Shown piece after piece: positions 29,684 to 41,535 of a DNA stretch of 64,000 nucleotides. The DNA comes from Mercenaria mercenaria. Its lineage: Eukaryota > Mollusca > Bivalvia > Venerida > Veneridae. Position 1 is the stretch's first letter; the number at the start of each line of letters is the position of its first letter. Position numbers and translations under genes: made by a program. The notes under the pieces were generated by a model. It ran no database searches, was not told the DNA's origin, and saw nothing but the letters and a program-made list of their open reading frames with translations. The DNA is taken from the NCBI RefSeq assembly GCF_021730395.1, contig NC_069378.1:40189001-40253000 (forward strand). The letters run 5' to 3'.

Positions 29684-30465
29684 ATATCAACTTTTGCTTC
29701 TTAAATTTTTGATAAAATGTTAATAGTTTGGAAAAGAAATCTTTTATATGTAAGATTTATTGCAGTTTCCAGTATCTCTATAAACATTTGTTAGTTTAGA
29801 ATTGATAATATTTTGCATTCTGTCCAAATTCACTTTGTGCCTTATTTTACCAGTCTTGTAATCATGGCCTGATACAAAATATCACAACATAAACCGGCCT
29901 AATGATTGTTCTTTCTAATCTCAGTTTATCCGATGCGATCATTCTTTATATATATACTTTGAGTAAAATCTGTTCCATTGTCATTTACATTTTCTGATCA
30001 ACATAGCAAACCCATTATATTTTTTTGGATATTAAAATGAAATAAATATGATAACATGTGTTTATATCTATTCTTGCTTTGCATAAGCCTATTTGTAGTT
30101 GCAAGAGGAAGCCCATGTGGGTGACTCCTTACAGAAGACGGTTAGTAAGTGTATTTGGAGGATAGTGCAAGATACAGAAGACGCTTGTATTCCAGAGACT
30201 TCCATGGCTCTTTATAGTGCCAGGTGTAAAACATCCAGATGTTAATAATGATTTTAGTTTGAGAGAGTGGGCTCAAGCTTATGACCCCACGTTTTCAAGT
30301 AAATGTTACCATTGACCCACTGTTTCCTTACTCCAAATATGTCACGCGTGTATTTGTGGGTCGGGGGTAGATCCTATAAACTTATGTGGTTATTTCCTTT
30401 AAACGACTTCTCCATCGTTCAACACTTGAGTTTGAAACTTCACATGAGGTGTAGAAATTACTTAT

Positions 30466-30600
30466 CATTCAGCTGGCTAATGGAAGCTTGGTGGTTCTAT
30501 CCAGATGTCAACCTTTGTCTGAAGTAATGCCTGTAGGCACCTTAGGTCTTTCTCCATCATTGGAAGCTGATAGTAACTATTACCAGAAATAGGGTTGATA
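30466..30600 (+). mobile_element. SINE 3' fragment
   Basis: CAGCTGGCTAATGGAAGC, TTGGTGGTTCTATCCAG and AGGCACCTTAGGTCTTTCTC match the body of the SINEs at 10608 and 16808. The tRNA-like head is missing. The stretch 29690-30465 before it shows nothing recognisable. Confidence 0.65.
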
Positions 30601-30689
30601 TTATTTCTAACCTAGGAATACAAACTTATTCAGAACTATATGTACTTGATGGAATTCAACCAAACTTGGCTGAAGGCACACGATAGTGG

Positions 30690-31850
30690 TAGGAATTCTG
30701 TTCCCCCATCCCCCACTGGTGGAGACTTATTGGTTTTGCCCTGTCTGTACGTCCGTGAGCACGTCCATCTGTCGCACTTCATTTCCGATCAATAACTGGA
30801 GAACAAATTGACCTAGAACCTTCAAACTTCATAGGGTGGCAGAGCTTATGGAGTAGATGACCCCTATTGTTTTTGGGGTCACTCCATTAAAGGCAAAGGT
30901 CACAGGAACCTGAATATGGAAAACCATTTCCAATCAATAACTTGAGAACCACGACCCAAAATGTTGAAACTTCATAGGATGATTGATCATGCAGAATAGA
31001 TTACCCCTATTGTTACATGATTATGGTTATAGATTTTGCTTATGGTGTTGTGGTGTTTTTGTTGGCTCACCCGATCCAAAGGATTTTGTGGCCGCCCAAT
31101 GTATGTCATGTGTCGTCCGTCGTCAGTCATGTGTTGTCAACATTTTCGAAAAAAAAATACTTGTTAAAAACCACAGGGCAGAATTACACAGGAATGATCC
31201 TTGGGTGTCTCCCTTTTAAATTTTTTCAAAGAATTGAATTCCTTGCAGAACTCTGGTTGCCATAGCAACTGGAAGGAAAAACTTTAAAAAATTTGTCCAA
31301 AACCGTAAGGTGTAGAGCCTTGATATTTGGCATGTGACATTATTTAATGGTCCTCCATGAAGACTGTTCAAATTGTGCCCCTGGGGTGAAAAAAGAGTTT
31401 TACATAGACTTAGGAATAAACATGCATATGGAAATCTAGCATGAAACTGCAAGACCTAGGCCTTTAGTATTGATATTTGGTATGAAGCATTGCCTTGTGG
31501 TCCTCTACCAAGATTGTTCAAATTATTACCATGGAGTGAAAAGAGGCCCTTCCCTGGGGGTCTCTAGTTTTACATATACTTGCGTAAGAAAAACTTTACT
31601 GAAACTGCAAGGCATAGGCTTTTGATATTTGGTATGTTACAGTGTCTAGTGTTCTTCTATCAAAATTGTTGAAATTTAGTGTTGACGAAACTGAGAATAC
31701 CGGTCGAACAATGTTTTCTTTTTTTCTTTGCAATACTGATGGAACACAGTTTATGAGCATTGATGCAAGTGTCACCGGTGTTTTCACAATGTCAGCCAAT
31801 TTTGATTTTGAATTTACCCTGGAAGCCAACCCGCTAATTAGGTGAAACTA
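30690..31850 (+). mobile_element. Two adjacent decayed Helitron-like elements
   Basis: The first part (30690-31020) has GTCTGTACGTCCGTGAGC, then CAATAACTGGAGAAC and GATGACCCCTATTG units. The second part (from 31060) starts GGCTCACCCGATCCAAAGG, followed by GTCGTCCGTCGTCAG and units with GATATTTGGTATG and CTGCAAGGCATAGGC. Both are noncoding. Boundaries are approximate. Confidence 0.4.
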
Positions 31851-31971
31851 CCACTGGATAGGTATATCCACAAGTAGCAATTAGTTTAAGTGCCTCAAAT
31901 AAAGTTGAATTGGGATGGAAATACTTTCCCAAACACTCTGAAAATTTCATTTCTTAAAAAATTTCTTCTTT

Positions 31972-32908
31972 AAGGTACTTACGTTTGGATCGAAATTTTT
32001 TCTACAATGTAGAATTTGATTAAACCCTGATTTTACAAAACATCAGAGTATACGTAGAAAATTCAGCAAATAAAAAAGATAGGGTCATAAGCTTGATGTT
32101 TTGCTAGACTTATTTGAAAAATTTGAACCTCACACAGTCTTTCATAATGGGAGAATCACAACTTTCAATAGATTTTTTCTGCACTGTAGATTTTAATGAA
32201 GCTTCTCACAAATTTATTTATTATTTTTTATACCAGATTTATATAGCACCTTTTTTATGGGTGCGAAATTCATCCTCTACTAGTACAGACGTAGAGTGAT
32301 CTGACCAGAGGGACAGAGTGAGACAAAGCCCCCAGAACAGAGAGCGAGAGAGAAATCCTTTTTAGCTTATCCGGTTAACTTAGCCTAGCTCTTTGCAAAT
32401 AGACATTCTGGTTCTTTAACGTGCCCCGTGTATAGCACCAAGACACGCGAAGCCGCCATTCCTGGGAAGAACCAGTACAGGCCTTAGGTGGGAGAAACTT
32501 AAGAGCATCTTAGAAATTCCCAGTGCCTGGACAGGGATTCGAACCCCTAACCTCTGGACTGACAGTCAAGCATGTCACCACCAGACCACATATGGTCTGT
32601 AATGTGGTGAAATAAAATGTATAGGTCCGTGTGCTTATTTTTGAGATATTTGACCATGAACTGTACATTTATAGCTAATTTTAAGACATTTATTTTGAAT
32701 TATTTAATGTGTCAGAGGTTTTAATATCATATTTTAACTTGGAAAGACAGTAACAGTGACACTGTAATAAAGTTACTCACGGGTTGCCCTTTATAATTCA
32801 TAAAATGATTTTCTTTTCTGTGCGCCGAATCAGTGCTTTATTTTACGTTTTCCGGATAAATGACGTTACGCCATCACTTCCAGTGTATCAAACGTGCAGA
32901 ACTACCTT
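31972..32908. mobile_element. TIR element with a SINE inserted
   Basis: The left end AAGGTACTTACG and the right end CGTGCAGAACTACCTT form an imperfect inverted pair. The left end of a sister copy at 39754 reads AAGGTAGTTCTGCAG, which matches better. The shared body includes TTTTTTCTACAATGTAGAAT and GAAAATTCAGCAAATAAAA. The copy is split by the SINE at 32230-32590. Confidence 0.55.
32230..32590 (-). mobile_element. tRNA-derived SINE (minus strand)
   Basis: Read on the minus strand, it has a tRNA-like head with GTGGTCTGGTGGTGACATG (A-box region) and GGGGTTCGAATCCC (B box). A body follows with CCTAAGGCCTGTACTGG and GGCGGCTTCGCGTGTC. It is a different family from the SINE at 10608. It interrupts the TIR element at 31972-32908. 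Confidence 0.65.
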
Positions 32909-32968
32909 AATTTTTTTTCAACTTTCTTTTCGCGCATGCGCACAAATGCATGTTCCACTTCAGTGATT

Positions 32969-33990
32969 TTTAGCTCGACTATACGAAGTATAAGGAGAGC
33001 TACCCTCGCCCCGGCATCGGCGTCTTTCAGCGTCCCCACCTTGGTTAAAGTTTTTTTTACACTTTCTCTTTTTTCAACTTACCTCTGTAATTACTTGATG
33101 GCTTTGTTTCATACTTAAAAAAATACTTATTCCTCATCATCATCCACATCATCTGACATAAGGGCCATAACTGGCACGAATATTTCATGAATTATCCCCC
33201 CTTTTCAGGTTAAAGTTTTGATGCACTTTCACTCTGTCTCTGTTATTACTGAATGGATTTGATTCAAACTTAAAATAGTTGTTCAACATCATCACCCACA
33301 TCATATGACACAAGGTGCATTACTCTGGTGCCATTGTTTATGAATTATTCCCCCTTTTTACTTAGAATTTCAGGTTAAAGTTTTGGTGCACTTTCACTCT
33401 ACCTCTGTTATAACTGAATGGATTTGATTCAAACTTAAAATAGTTGTTCAGCAACATCACCCACATCATATGACACAAGATGCGTAACTCTGGTACAATT
33501 TTTCATGAATTATTCCCCTTTTTACTTAGAATTTCAGGTTAAAGTTTTATGCACTTTCACTCTATCTCTGTTATCACTGAATGGATCTGATTCAAACTTT
33601 GTTTAATTGTTCAACATCATTACCCTTATCATATGACACAAGCTGCATAACTCTGGGACCAATCTTTCATGAATTATTTCCCCTTTTTACTTAGAATTTT
33701 AGGTTAAAGTTTTGATGCACTTTAACTCTGTCTCTGTTATTACTGAATGGATTTGATTCAAACTTAAAATAGTTGTTCAACATCATCACCCACACTACTA
33801 GTATATGACACAAGCTGCATAACTCTGGCACCAATATTTAATGAATTATGCCTCTTTTTGCATAGGATATACTTATATAGTGTTTTGATACATTTTATCT
33901 TTACCTCTCTTATATTTTTGACATAGACCCAGGCTATTGTGCAATACCTTCATCCCAAATTGGAGTCAATAAACACTCCAGTGACACTCT
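32969..33990 (+). mobile_element. Helitron-like element with ~165-bp internal repeats
   Basis: The left end TTAGCTCGACTATACGAAG, then AGGAGAGCTACCC and CGGCATCGGCG, is followed by about five units with TGTTATTACTGAATGGATTT, AACATCATCACCCACATCAT and AGAATTTCAGGTTAAAG. It is noncoding. The right end is not clear. Confidence 0.5.
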
Positions 33991-33999
33991 AGTTTCCTC

Positions 34000-35490
34000 A
34001 GATGTGCCCAGTTTCACTATCCAGCATCAAAATATTCGAGCGCGCTGTCTCCTGTGACAGCTCTTCTTAGCACAGTTATGTGCCTTGATTTGTCATATTT
34101 TACAGAGGTTACACAACCTGCTTATACAATTAGGCTAAATTTCATCAAATCTTGCGTGTAATTGGTGTAAAGCATATTTGTGCATATAATCTGTTCTGAT
34201 CAAATGATTTTCAGCGGAGTCATGACACCTGATTTGTCAAATTCTTTGATCTGTGCTACTTCTCCTATACCACTGGTTGGAATTCCACCAAACTTCACAG
34301 GAGTTACCATAGCCAAGCCTAGTTGTGTATATCGTTGGAATGTTATAAATCAGTGATTTTCCCTAGTGATATCGCCCTTAATTTGTGGCATTTTACCATA
34401 TCTGCATGGTAAGTAGTGGGAGACAAATGTTCTTTGTGAAAAACAACCTCTATATTTATTAGGGACAAACCTTTTTCTATTAGGATCTGACAAGAATATG
34501 AAGTTCTGAATTGTATTTGGTTATGCTGCGGTTTTACTATTTTTTACTCGCTCTGTGTTAGATTTTCTTTCATTGGATAAACCAAACTATATAGCAAGCT
34601 TTTAAGGGTTCCGGCTATAGATTGTATTAAGGCTGCTGGGGACAATGTCCCTGTAAATTAAAAGAATAATCTTAACATTACGACAGTTTTATTGCAATGA
34701 AACTTCACAGAAAGATCACAGGTGTACAGTTATGACTCTTTGGTCCTCGTCCTTTTCTTACTTATTAGTACTTTAGAAAATGAGCAACAGGACAACAAAC
34801 ATATTTTGCATATTGCATTATGTTTGTCCTTTATCAAATGAGTACTCGTTATATTAAACACAAATTACACGCCATATCTTGAAGAAGATTTAATAGAGAA
34901 GCAAATGATAGAAAACGTTACAAAAAGACTTGAAATAACGAAAATGTCAACGATTTTTGTCTGGGCTATATACAAGTTATTGCATCATTCATTAAAAAGC
35001 AAACACACAAAAAGCAAACACACAGCTACACTAGAAACACTTTGTATACCAATAATCTAACTTAACACCTTAACAAAGTAATATGTACGTCTTCTGTATC
35101 GTGTCACCTCATAAAGCGAGTATATTTCGTTCAAAATTGTAACAAATGCTATGGAACCAATCTTTCACAAACAGAAAGTTACCAACCATGGCGTAAAATG
35201 CATGGCTTATGTAGTGGAATAAAGATTGAGATAAAAGACGTAGACAATTTATTTTAACTTGTGTATGTTAAAATTGGAATCTAGATGGTATGACAACGAA
35301 AAAGGAGAAAAATATGTATCAGTAAATTAATGCTTTATTTCTTAAGAAAGCTTTGAAACTTCATTACTGACCAACAATATGTTATGGCAGCACGAGAATT
35401 AGTTTTTTTTGTAATACTTTACTCAGAGTAAACTGTCTTCAATTTATAAATATCTATGTATTAACGATCGCTAGATACATATTCCTTTAT
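34000..35490. other. Intergenic DNA without a recognised gene
   Basis: AT-rich sequence with no supported coding frame. Weak repeat-like phrases such as TTTCATCAAATCTTG occur near 34140. Nothing firm can be annotated. Confidence 0.4.
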
Positions 35491-35552
35491 GGTGTACAGC
35501 GGGAAAGGATTACTAGCCGCGGCGGTTCGGGTTCGATTCCCGACTAGGACAT
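35490..35552 (+). tRNA. tRNA-like remnant (strong T arm only)
   Basis: The 3' half has a perfect T stem-loop (TCGGG-TTCGATT-CCCGA), then CTAGGAC and a T-run, like a Pol III gene end. The 5' half (GGTGTACAGCGGG) is only vaguely A-box-like and the acceptor stem does not pair. It is most likely a tRNA pseudogene or a stranded SINE head. Confidence 0.3.
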
Positions 35553-35914
35553 CTTTTTCTTCTTCTCGTTTTTGGCAATTTAAGATAATTTAGAAACAAA
35601 AAAATCATATTCTACTCTTCATAATATGACCAAACTTCAAATCTAAGCCAAATCTGTCAGTGATATATCGACATGGTACTCCCCGTCCCCGTCGGCTGGC
35701 ATCGCACCTCTTAAGTTTATTCCGTTTTAACACACTGTCACTAGTTTTCTTTATCCTTTTGTGGTACAGCTGTTAACCAAAGGCAGTGTTTGTCATTTCT
35801 GCGAAAACTAAATAAAACTGAAAACTGGCGGAACTACCAATTTTGACAAAATGCAATTTTCAAAAATGTACAGCTACATAGTATACAGCTATTAAATATT
35901 ATATATTATCACAT

Positions 35915-35986
35915 GTTTGACGTCGCGGGAGTGTAATAAAGCTTTGACGTCGACGTCATTTATAGTAAAGGCGACGTCGGTCAAAC
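35915..35986. repeat. Inverted repeat with CRE-like palindromes
   Basis: GTTTGACGTCGC at 35915 is mirrored by GCGACGTCGGTCAAAC ending at 35986. The interior has TGACGTCGACGTCA, two overlapping TGACGTC motifs (the CREB/ATF core). It could be part of a small palindromic transposon or a regulatory patch. Confidence 0.5.
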
Positions 35987-36079
35987 TGTTTTGTTTATAT
36001 AGTAAAAGAAAGTCGATTTTTTGATGTTTCGACAAGAAAGGTTAACATGTGATAAAAAAATATTACATTTGTGACTTTC

Positions 36080-36179
36080 CATATTGAATTTATTAAATTC
36101 GTTGAATAAAATTGATAAAATGTTCGGCAGAGCCTCGCATTTTATAATTTTATTCAACTCGTTTAATAAATTCAATATG
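36080..36179. repeat. Long hairpin (43-bp arms, 15-nt loop)
   Basis: The left arm CATATTGAATTTATTAAA... and the right arm ending ...TTTAATAAATTCAATATG are nearly perfect inverted copies around TTCGGCAGAGCCTCG. It lies in the 3' flank of the MACPF gene, together with the CRE-like inverted repeat, and is probably a MITE-type foldback. Confidence 0.75.
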
Positions 36180-36632
36180 AAAAGACACTCATGTTATGAT
36201 GTAATATCCTCTATATACAGTATAATAAAACAAACTAACCTTGTACAAAGTTAAAAAGGTATAAGAAGTTAATAAGAAATTAACAAAAAGTTCACCCTTT
36301 CCCAGGAAAATGTTGCTTGTGTGAAATACCCTTGTAAAAACGTGATTAAATCAATACATGTATTTTATAAATCTAACAACACCGCTTTCATCTTCAACAT
36401 CATTGAAGAACATCTCCGTTGACTTTGGTTCTAGGTTTGTTCACTCAACATTACAGCTTTGATTTATTTTTGTTTGGAGTTATTACATATCGCACTCACT
36501 GAGCGCTCATCTGAGTCTGCCATATCGAATCCTAAAACAATCTTTTTCTAATAAGTCACTTCTTAAAAACTCTTGCTCGCTCAGTTTATTGTTACCATGT
36601 CTAGGCAAATCAGTCATTGACACAGACCGGTT
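36180..36632 (-). other. 3' UTR and flank of the MACPF gene
   Basis: AT-rich sequence with AATAAA on the minus strand near 36465. No other feature is seen. Confidence 0.4.
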
Positions 36633-38203
36633 TTAATTTTGGGTTGGCGATTCTGATGCTGTGGTATTTGTTTCAGAAGGTGCTGCTGTTGTTGTTGTAA
36701 CAGTGTAATAGCGACCGGATATAAAGAAGGTATTTGTACCAGATTCCACTTTCAGGCCTGTCATCCTTTCCTTACTAAACATCTGACACTTTGTGGTTTT
36801 ACTTGGACACTCGCAGTGAGTGTAAGCAACGCAGTATGCATCGTTGAAGCATAACTCTTGACATTTCTGTACTGAAGATTTCTCATCGTTGGCATTTTCA
36901 AATCCACGTGGTACACCAATGATCGTTGTGTTTAATATTTCCTTCTGCATTTTTATCTTTTCCTGGATGATGACAGTTTTCGTGCCTTCAAACTGAGTGG
37001 CAGTTTGAGTACCAGATTCTTGAAACAAGTAGCATGTCTTGTATCCGAACATGTTAGAAGTGCAAGTGAGACAAAATGTTGTTGCCATACATTTTACCTC
37101 TTGGAGACATTTGTCAATGCATTCAGAAATTGATGATACTTTTACTGCACGGTAGTTGCCGTATATCAGAGTGTTAGATAGTTCTATTCCCGCAATTAGT
37201 TCTTCGCAGGAATCGAGCTGTCCTTGATCCATAAGAAACTTACAATATTCAGACTTGTTGCTAGTAATGGTTTTTCGAATACGATCAGTATCAACATTTA
37301 ATCCATCCATGTATTTATCCGTAAACAAAGACTCAATAGACGACAATTTATAAGCAGTAGGTACCGGACTGTCTTTTACCTCAGATGCCCACGTCATTGC
37401 ATCACCATTTGCTGGCGGTGCAGCCCCTACTGTGATAGTTTTAGTTTCCACAGACTTTGAAAACGACGAAGCACTTTCCCTTTGTGAAGAATCTAGACTG
37501 AATCCACCACCAACACTGAATAAACCAGAATAGCTGGCTTCCACAGCCACATTTACTCCACTTTCTTGCTTGCTTTCAAATGCTTCTGATGTCATCTTAT
37601 GTTGAAATGTATATCTTGCTCCAAATGTGACTTCCGTTAAGAAATGAGTTCCGTATGTATCAAAGAAATCGAAATAAATGTCCGAATTGGCATTCGTGTC
37701 ATTTAACTTCTGAATCCATGAAATGAAAACGTCATCAAATTGGGGTGGTTTTTCAGTTATTAGCTTACTAAAGTAATAATTACAGCTTGCAGTTGAAATA
37801 ATAAAGACAGATTCTCCAGTTGAAACTTCGGAAGACGATTCCTTATAGCCTGCACTTGCGGAAAACTGTACTCCCCACCCACCGAAACTAACACCTGCTG
37901 AAGCTGACAGTTCTTCAGAATATTCGTATTTTGTTTGTACTATTTTAGATGAAAATGACGTCACACACGAGACGTCAGGTATAATCACAAGACCTTGCGG
38001 TACACTATATCGACAGTCGGCTGTTTGCCCACCAGACGAATAATTTGCTCGAAAAATTGGATATGTAAAGCCAGGGTCATGACCGACTGCAAGCGGGAAT
38101 CCTTTTAATATATTATAGCCAAGCAAGGAGTAATCGACGTCGGGAAAAGACTTCTTAAACTCTGATTCTTTGCATTCCTGTAGCTGATTGTCCTGACGCA
38201 TAC
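36633..38203 (-). CDS. MACPF gene exon C (MACPF domain and two PAN-like modules)
   Basis: The acceptor TTTTTCAAG precedes 38203; it ends in AAG, not CAG, but gives the right phase. It is a single 1.57-kb exon with an uninterrupted frame to TAA (36633-36635). Cysteine pairs and the MACPF signature are intact. AATAAA occurs on the minus strand near 36465, a plausible polyadenylation signal. Confidence 0.9.
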
Positions 38204-40558
38204 CTTGAAAAATATTGTTAGCAACAAATTATAGCAAACTGACATGTTGCGTATGTTTCAAAGCATACTTGTGTTGGTACCGACGTGTTCCTATCGTTTT
38301 CATTATCTATGCATAAGATTATATTAGAAGTATTTGCAAAAGCTATTTTCATACAAATCGCCATATTAATAATATTTCTTCTTCACGTTATATCAATCTT
38401 ACTAAATTGTCTTAGACCAATTAAGAGACTAGTCATCCTTCATAGAAATGGAAACGGAAAAAATGTTCAACTTACCAATTTTTATCAATCTTTTAGACTG
38501 GCCGCCCTCCTCCATCATATTGCCTATGGTATTTAGTGATTCGTGCATTTCGTTTGCCAGGCCAGATAATTGTTTGGATGACTGTGATACTTGATTAGAG
38601 GTGGACGAAACTAAAGATTGTAGAGTCCTGTAAAACAATTTACTTCACATTGGAATTATGCATACTATAATACTGTCTGCACGTCTCTTATTTCTATCAT
38701 GTTCCTTCCCGCTTACATTAAGGTGGCGTATAACATTTTTGAAATTTATTTTGAATCTCTAAACGCATAAAACAAAACTTATCATAGTGCTAATGTCTAT
38801 AAAAGATATAGGTTATTAAAGGAAATAAAACATCTTACCAACCATTATTATTTGAACAATGGTTACAAGTAGGGATGACCAATGTACCCGCAGATTTTAC
38901 TACAGTTTTTTTTTTCACACAGTACTCCCTGCTACAAGGAATAGTATACATATTTTTGATATCTGTATTAAATTATTTTCATGACTTCACGTGTACAAAG
39001 ACAGAGATTTATGCTCCATTAACAATTATATAAAAAGGGCATGTAATTGAAACAAATAATTTTCTTTCTCCAAAAGATTCCCAAAAGCACAGTCTCTTTT
39101 GAACAGAATTGTGTTAATTATCACTCAAGGTTTGCACAGACGATCATCAGCATAATTCCCAATACGTACTGTATTGTCAATAGATATAAACACTTATATA
39201 AATTTATTTCGAAGCTCTTACACTCGGTGATATGTCTATATTGTTAACGTCATATTTAACTGCTATCTTATCCCACTTACACGTGAAAAGGTAGTGGTAA
39301 ACTACAAGAGGATTCTGTCACACACCATTTTAGTCAAGTTTGGTGAAATTTTAGATAACTTTACAATTAACAATTATAGGGGTTCTTTAGTCAGTACAAA
39401 TGATTTCCCTACTATGTATTACTTTACCGCAATGGTATTCCCAGGGGAACAAATTGTGCACCGCTTGTCGCAGATTTGGTTTTGTATTCTTATTAAAGCG
39501 GCTTTATGTTGCACCTTTCTCTAGATACGCAGTCAAACATTATCACCACATTTTCATGTTATACAGGTGATATTCTAAAGATGCAAAATCCGTCTTTTTG
39601 CTACTGTAAGTTGATATGTTTACACTATCACAGGGAGCTTGTGATTAAATAAACACTGCAGACACTACAGCTTTATATTCAGTAATGTCATATGTACTAA
39701 ACATTATGATAAAAGATATGACTTCCTTTTGCCGTTGTGAATTTCCTCATTTTAAGGTAGTTCTGCAGAATTTTTTCTACAATGTAGAATTTGATTAAAC
39801 TCTGATTTTTCAAAACTTCAGAATATACTTAGAAAATTCAGCAAATAAAAAGATAGGATCGTGTGCTTGATTTTTTGCTTGACTGATTTTAAAAATTTGG
39901 ACCTCATGCAATTTTTCATAATGGGAGTCTATGGGAAAATCAGAACTTTCATAACATTTTCGCGGATAAAATATTTTCTACAATGTAGATTTTCTCTCAG
40001 TTGTAAATAAACATATCGCCTATAATGTGGTGAAATAAACTTTCGGTTTATCAAACGTGCAGGCATGTACTATATCTATTGACAAACACTGCAATAACGA
40101 GTAGTCATGATAAGACGACATCAATAAAGTTGACCAGTATATTGTCATTAAACTTATACAGAAAGCTACATTTTGCATAATTTGCGCAGATCTGCGTATT
40201 TTCCTGTAGTTGTTCAGGTATGCTTTTGAAAATGTGCAATAAGCTAAAAACACCTTTGCGTGTATTCCATATGGCTGCTGGTTAACAAGTCGGTAAGATT
40301 CTGGATCATTACAATTTTCCAATTGTATCTGGTACAATTGTAAAACGTTTTAAATCATTAAAAGATGTGGAGAACTGTTTCGAGACAGCCTTATGTTTGG
40401 TGTTCCGCCCTTTTACTTATAGATGGACTGTATTATTCAGACGTTACATCTGCTGTAGTTATTTACCTGTCGTGTTGCCTTTCAGTAACAACATAAGCAA
40501 TAAGAAGGCCTGCAATTGCCAGAAACACTAAAACAAACTTCAGCCATGATATAATGTC
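36633..40558 (-). CDS. MACPF/perforin-like protein with N-terminal membrane anchor (5' end incomplete)
   Basis: Minus-strand exons are 40558-40467, 38627-38476 and 38203-36633. They total 605 codons including the stop and join in phase with GT-AG sites. Exon A encodes a hydrophobic segment (WLKFVLVFLAIAGLLIAYVV), read here as a signal anchor. Exon B encodes a short Ser/Gln-rich stalk that may form a helix. The large exon carries the MACPF domain with the signature DTYGTHFLTEVTFG and Ser-rich transmembrane-hairpin regions (SASAGVSFGGWGVQFSASAG). Two cysteine-rich PAN/apple-like modules follow (ECIDKCLQEVKC...TCYLF and KCQELCFNDAYC...KCQMF), with a Thr-rich tail. MACPF proteins oligomerise into pores; molluscan relatives include perivitellin-2-like toxins and immune factors. 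The start codon must lie in an unfound upstream exon, because the first exon is open in frame without a Met. If the anchor is real, this is a type II membrane protein; alternatively, with a Met close upstream, the segment could act as a signal peptide. Confidence 0.88.
38476..38627 (-). CDS. MACPF gene exon B (stalk region)
   Basis: The acceptor TGTTTTACAG precedes 38627 and the donor AATTG|gtaagt follows 38476. It encodes TLQSLVSSTSNQVSQSSKQL, then SGLANEMHESLNTIGNMMEE, a likely extracellular helical spacer. Confidence 0.78.
39754..40062. mobile_element. Short copy of the TIR element found at 31972, in intron A of the MACPF gene
   Basis: It begins AAGGTAGTTCTGCAGAA and shares TTTTTTCTACAATGTAGAAT, GAAAATTCAGCAAATAAAA and TATCAAACGTGCAG with the copy at 31972-32908. 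It lacks the SINE, so it shows the uninterrupted structure. The last ~10 bp of the right terminus are diverged or lost. Confidence 0.6.
40467..40558 (-). CDS. MACPF gene exon A (membrane-spanning segment)
   Basis: The acceptor TAATTTTCAG precedes 40558 and the donor GACAG|gtaaat follows 40467. The in-frame reading is DIISWLKF... followed by a 17-residue hydrophobic core and TERQHDR. An ATG inside (ATGGCTGAA) is out of frame with exon B, so it is not the start. Confidence 0.72.
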
Positions 40559-40561
40559 CTG

Positions 40562-41377
40562 AAAATTAAAAAAATATATTTTCAATGATAAAGATGAAAG
40601 ACCTTACTATATTTAAAGGTATGTTTTGGTTTCATAACAAAATGATTATATTAAGGGCAGTGAACTATAAGCATTATATGTCAAGAGTCTTCTGTTTCTT
40701 GCTATATCCGCAAAATCGCATAGTTCGCAATGTTTTGACTCCTTCATAAGCACAGAGATAATCAAAGTGCTCAAAGCGCTGATGGTGGCTGCTAATCAAT
40801 GTTCAAAATATTACAAAGAAAGCGACAACTGAGGAATTGTTAATATAAACCGTAAGAACATTTTTTTGCATTTTTTTAATATTCGGCTTTGGTTTCAAAA
40901 TTCATCCTTTTTCACTGCCAGTCATTGTTTACATACACACTGATTCAGTCTTTAACGAACAGTTTTGATCCTGACGAAAACTACAACATAAATTGCATCG
41001 AAGATGTTTTACTATGAATAAATAATACAAGCTTTTTCTCCAAATCATTCAGCTTTTAAGATTTCTTTTTAAAGCTTTTGGGCAGTTTCTGTCATGAATT
41101 ATTATACACACTGATTTAGTCCGTATCAGATAGCTGTGGTTTTCATGAGACTTTTGTGAAAGAAAACAACACAAACATGCACCACAAATGCATCTCAGAA
41201 CGTCAAGTCTGCAGCCAGTGTATTTTAGAGGTGCATTAATTATCACTCCATCTGTTATACTCAAAAGTTCGCTAGACACAACAGCAGGCTTCGCAAAAAT
41301 GTTAGACATTAAGTCGGACAAGCTTACAACTTTAGTCAGACCGAGAAAAACGTCGAAAAATATGTAACGTGAAACGA
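40562..41377. other. Upstream region of the MACPF gene
   Basis: The missing first exon and promoter should lie here or beyond. A 90-codon minus-strand frame at 41049-41321 has no homology I recognise and no supporting splice context, so I do not call it a gene. Confidence 0.3.
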
Positions 41378-41535
41378 ATCCGCGCAGTCTGGTCAGAATC
41401 CATGCTGTTAGCTTTCAAAGCCTATTGCAACTAGAGAAACCGTTAGCGAACAGCAAGGATCCTGGCCAGAGTGTTTGATCTGGGTCCATGCTGGTCACAA
41501 ATGCACTATGTTGTTTTTCTCATGGTGCGACTTGA
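41378..41535. mobile_element. Fragment of the palindromic MITE
   Basis: TCCGCGCAGTCTGGTCAG, GCCTATTGCAACTAGAGAAAC and TGCACTATGTTGTTTTTCTC match the right two-thirds of the elements at 27894 and 29452. The left arm is missing and the inner arm is reshuffled. Confidence 0.7.

Noticed and set aside
35490-35552. Functional tRNA gene
   Set aside because: Only the T arm is convincing; acceptor and D arms do not pair.
41049-41321. Minus-strand frame as the missing first exon of the MACPF gene
   Set aside because: It has no in-phase splice donor that I can support, and the peptide is not recognisable.
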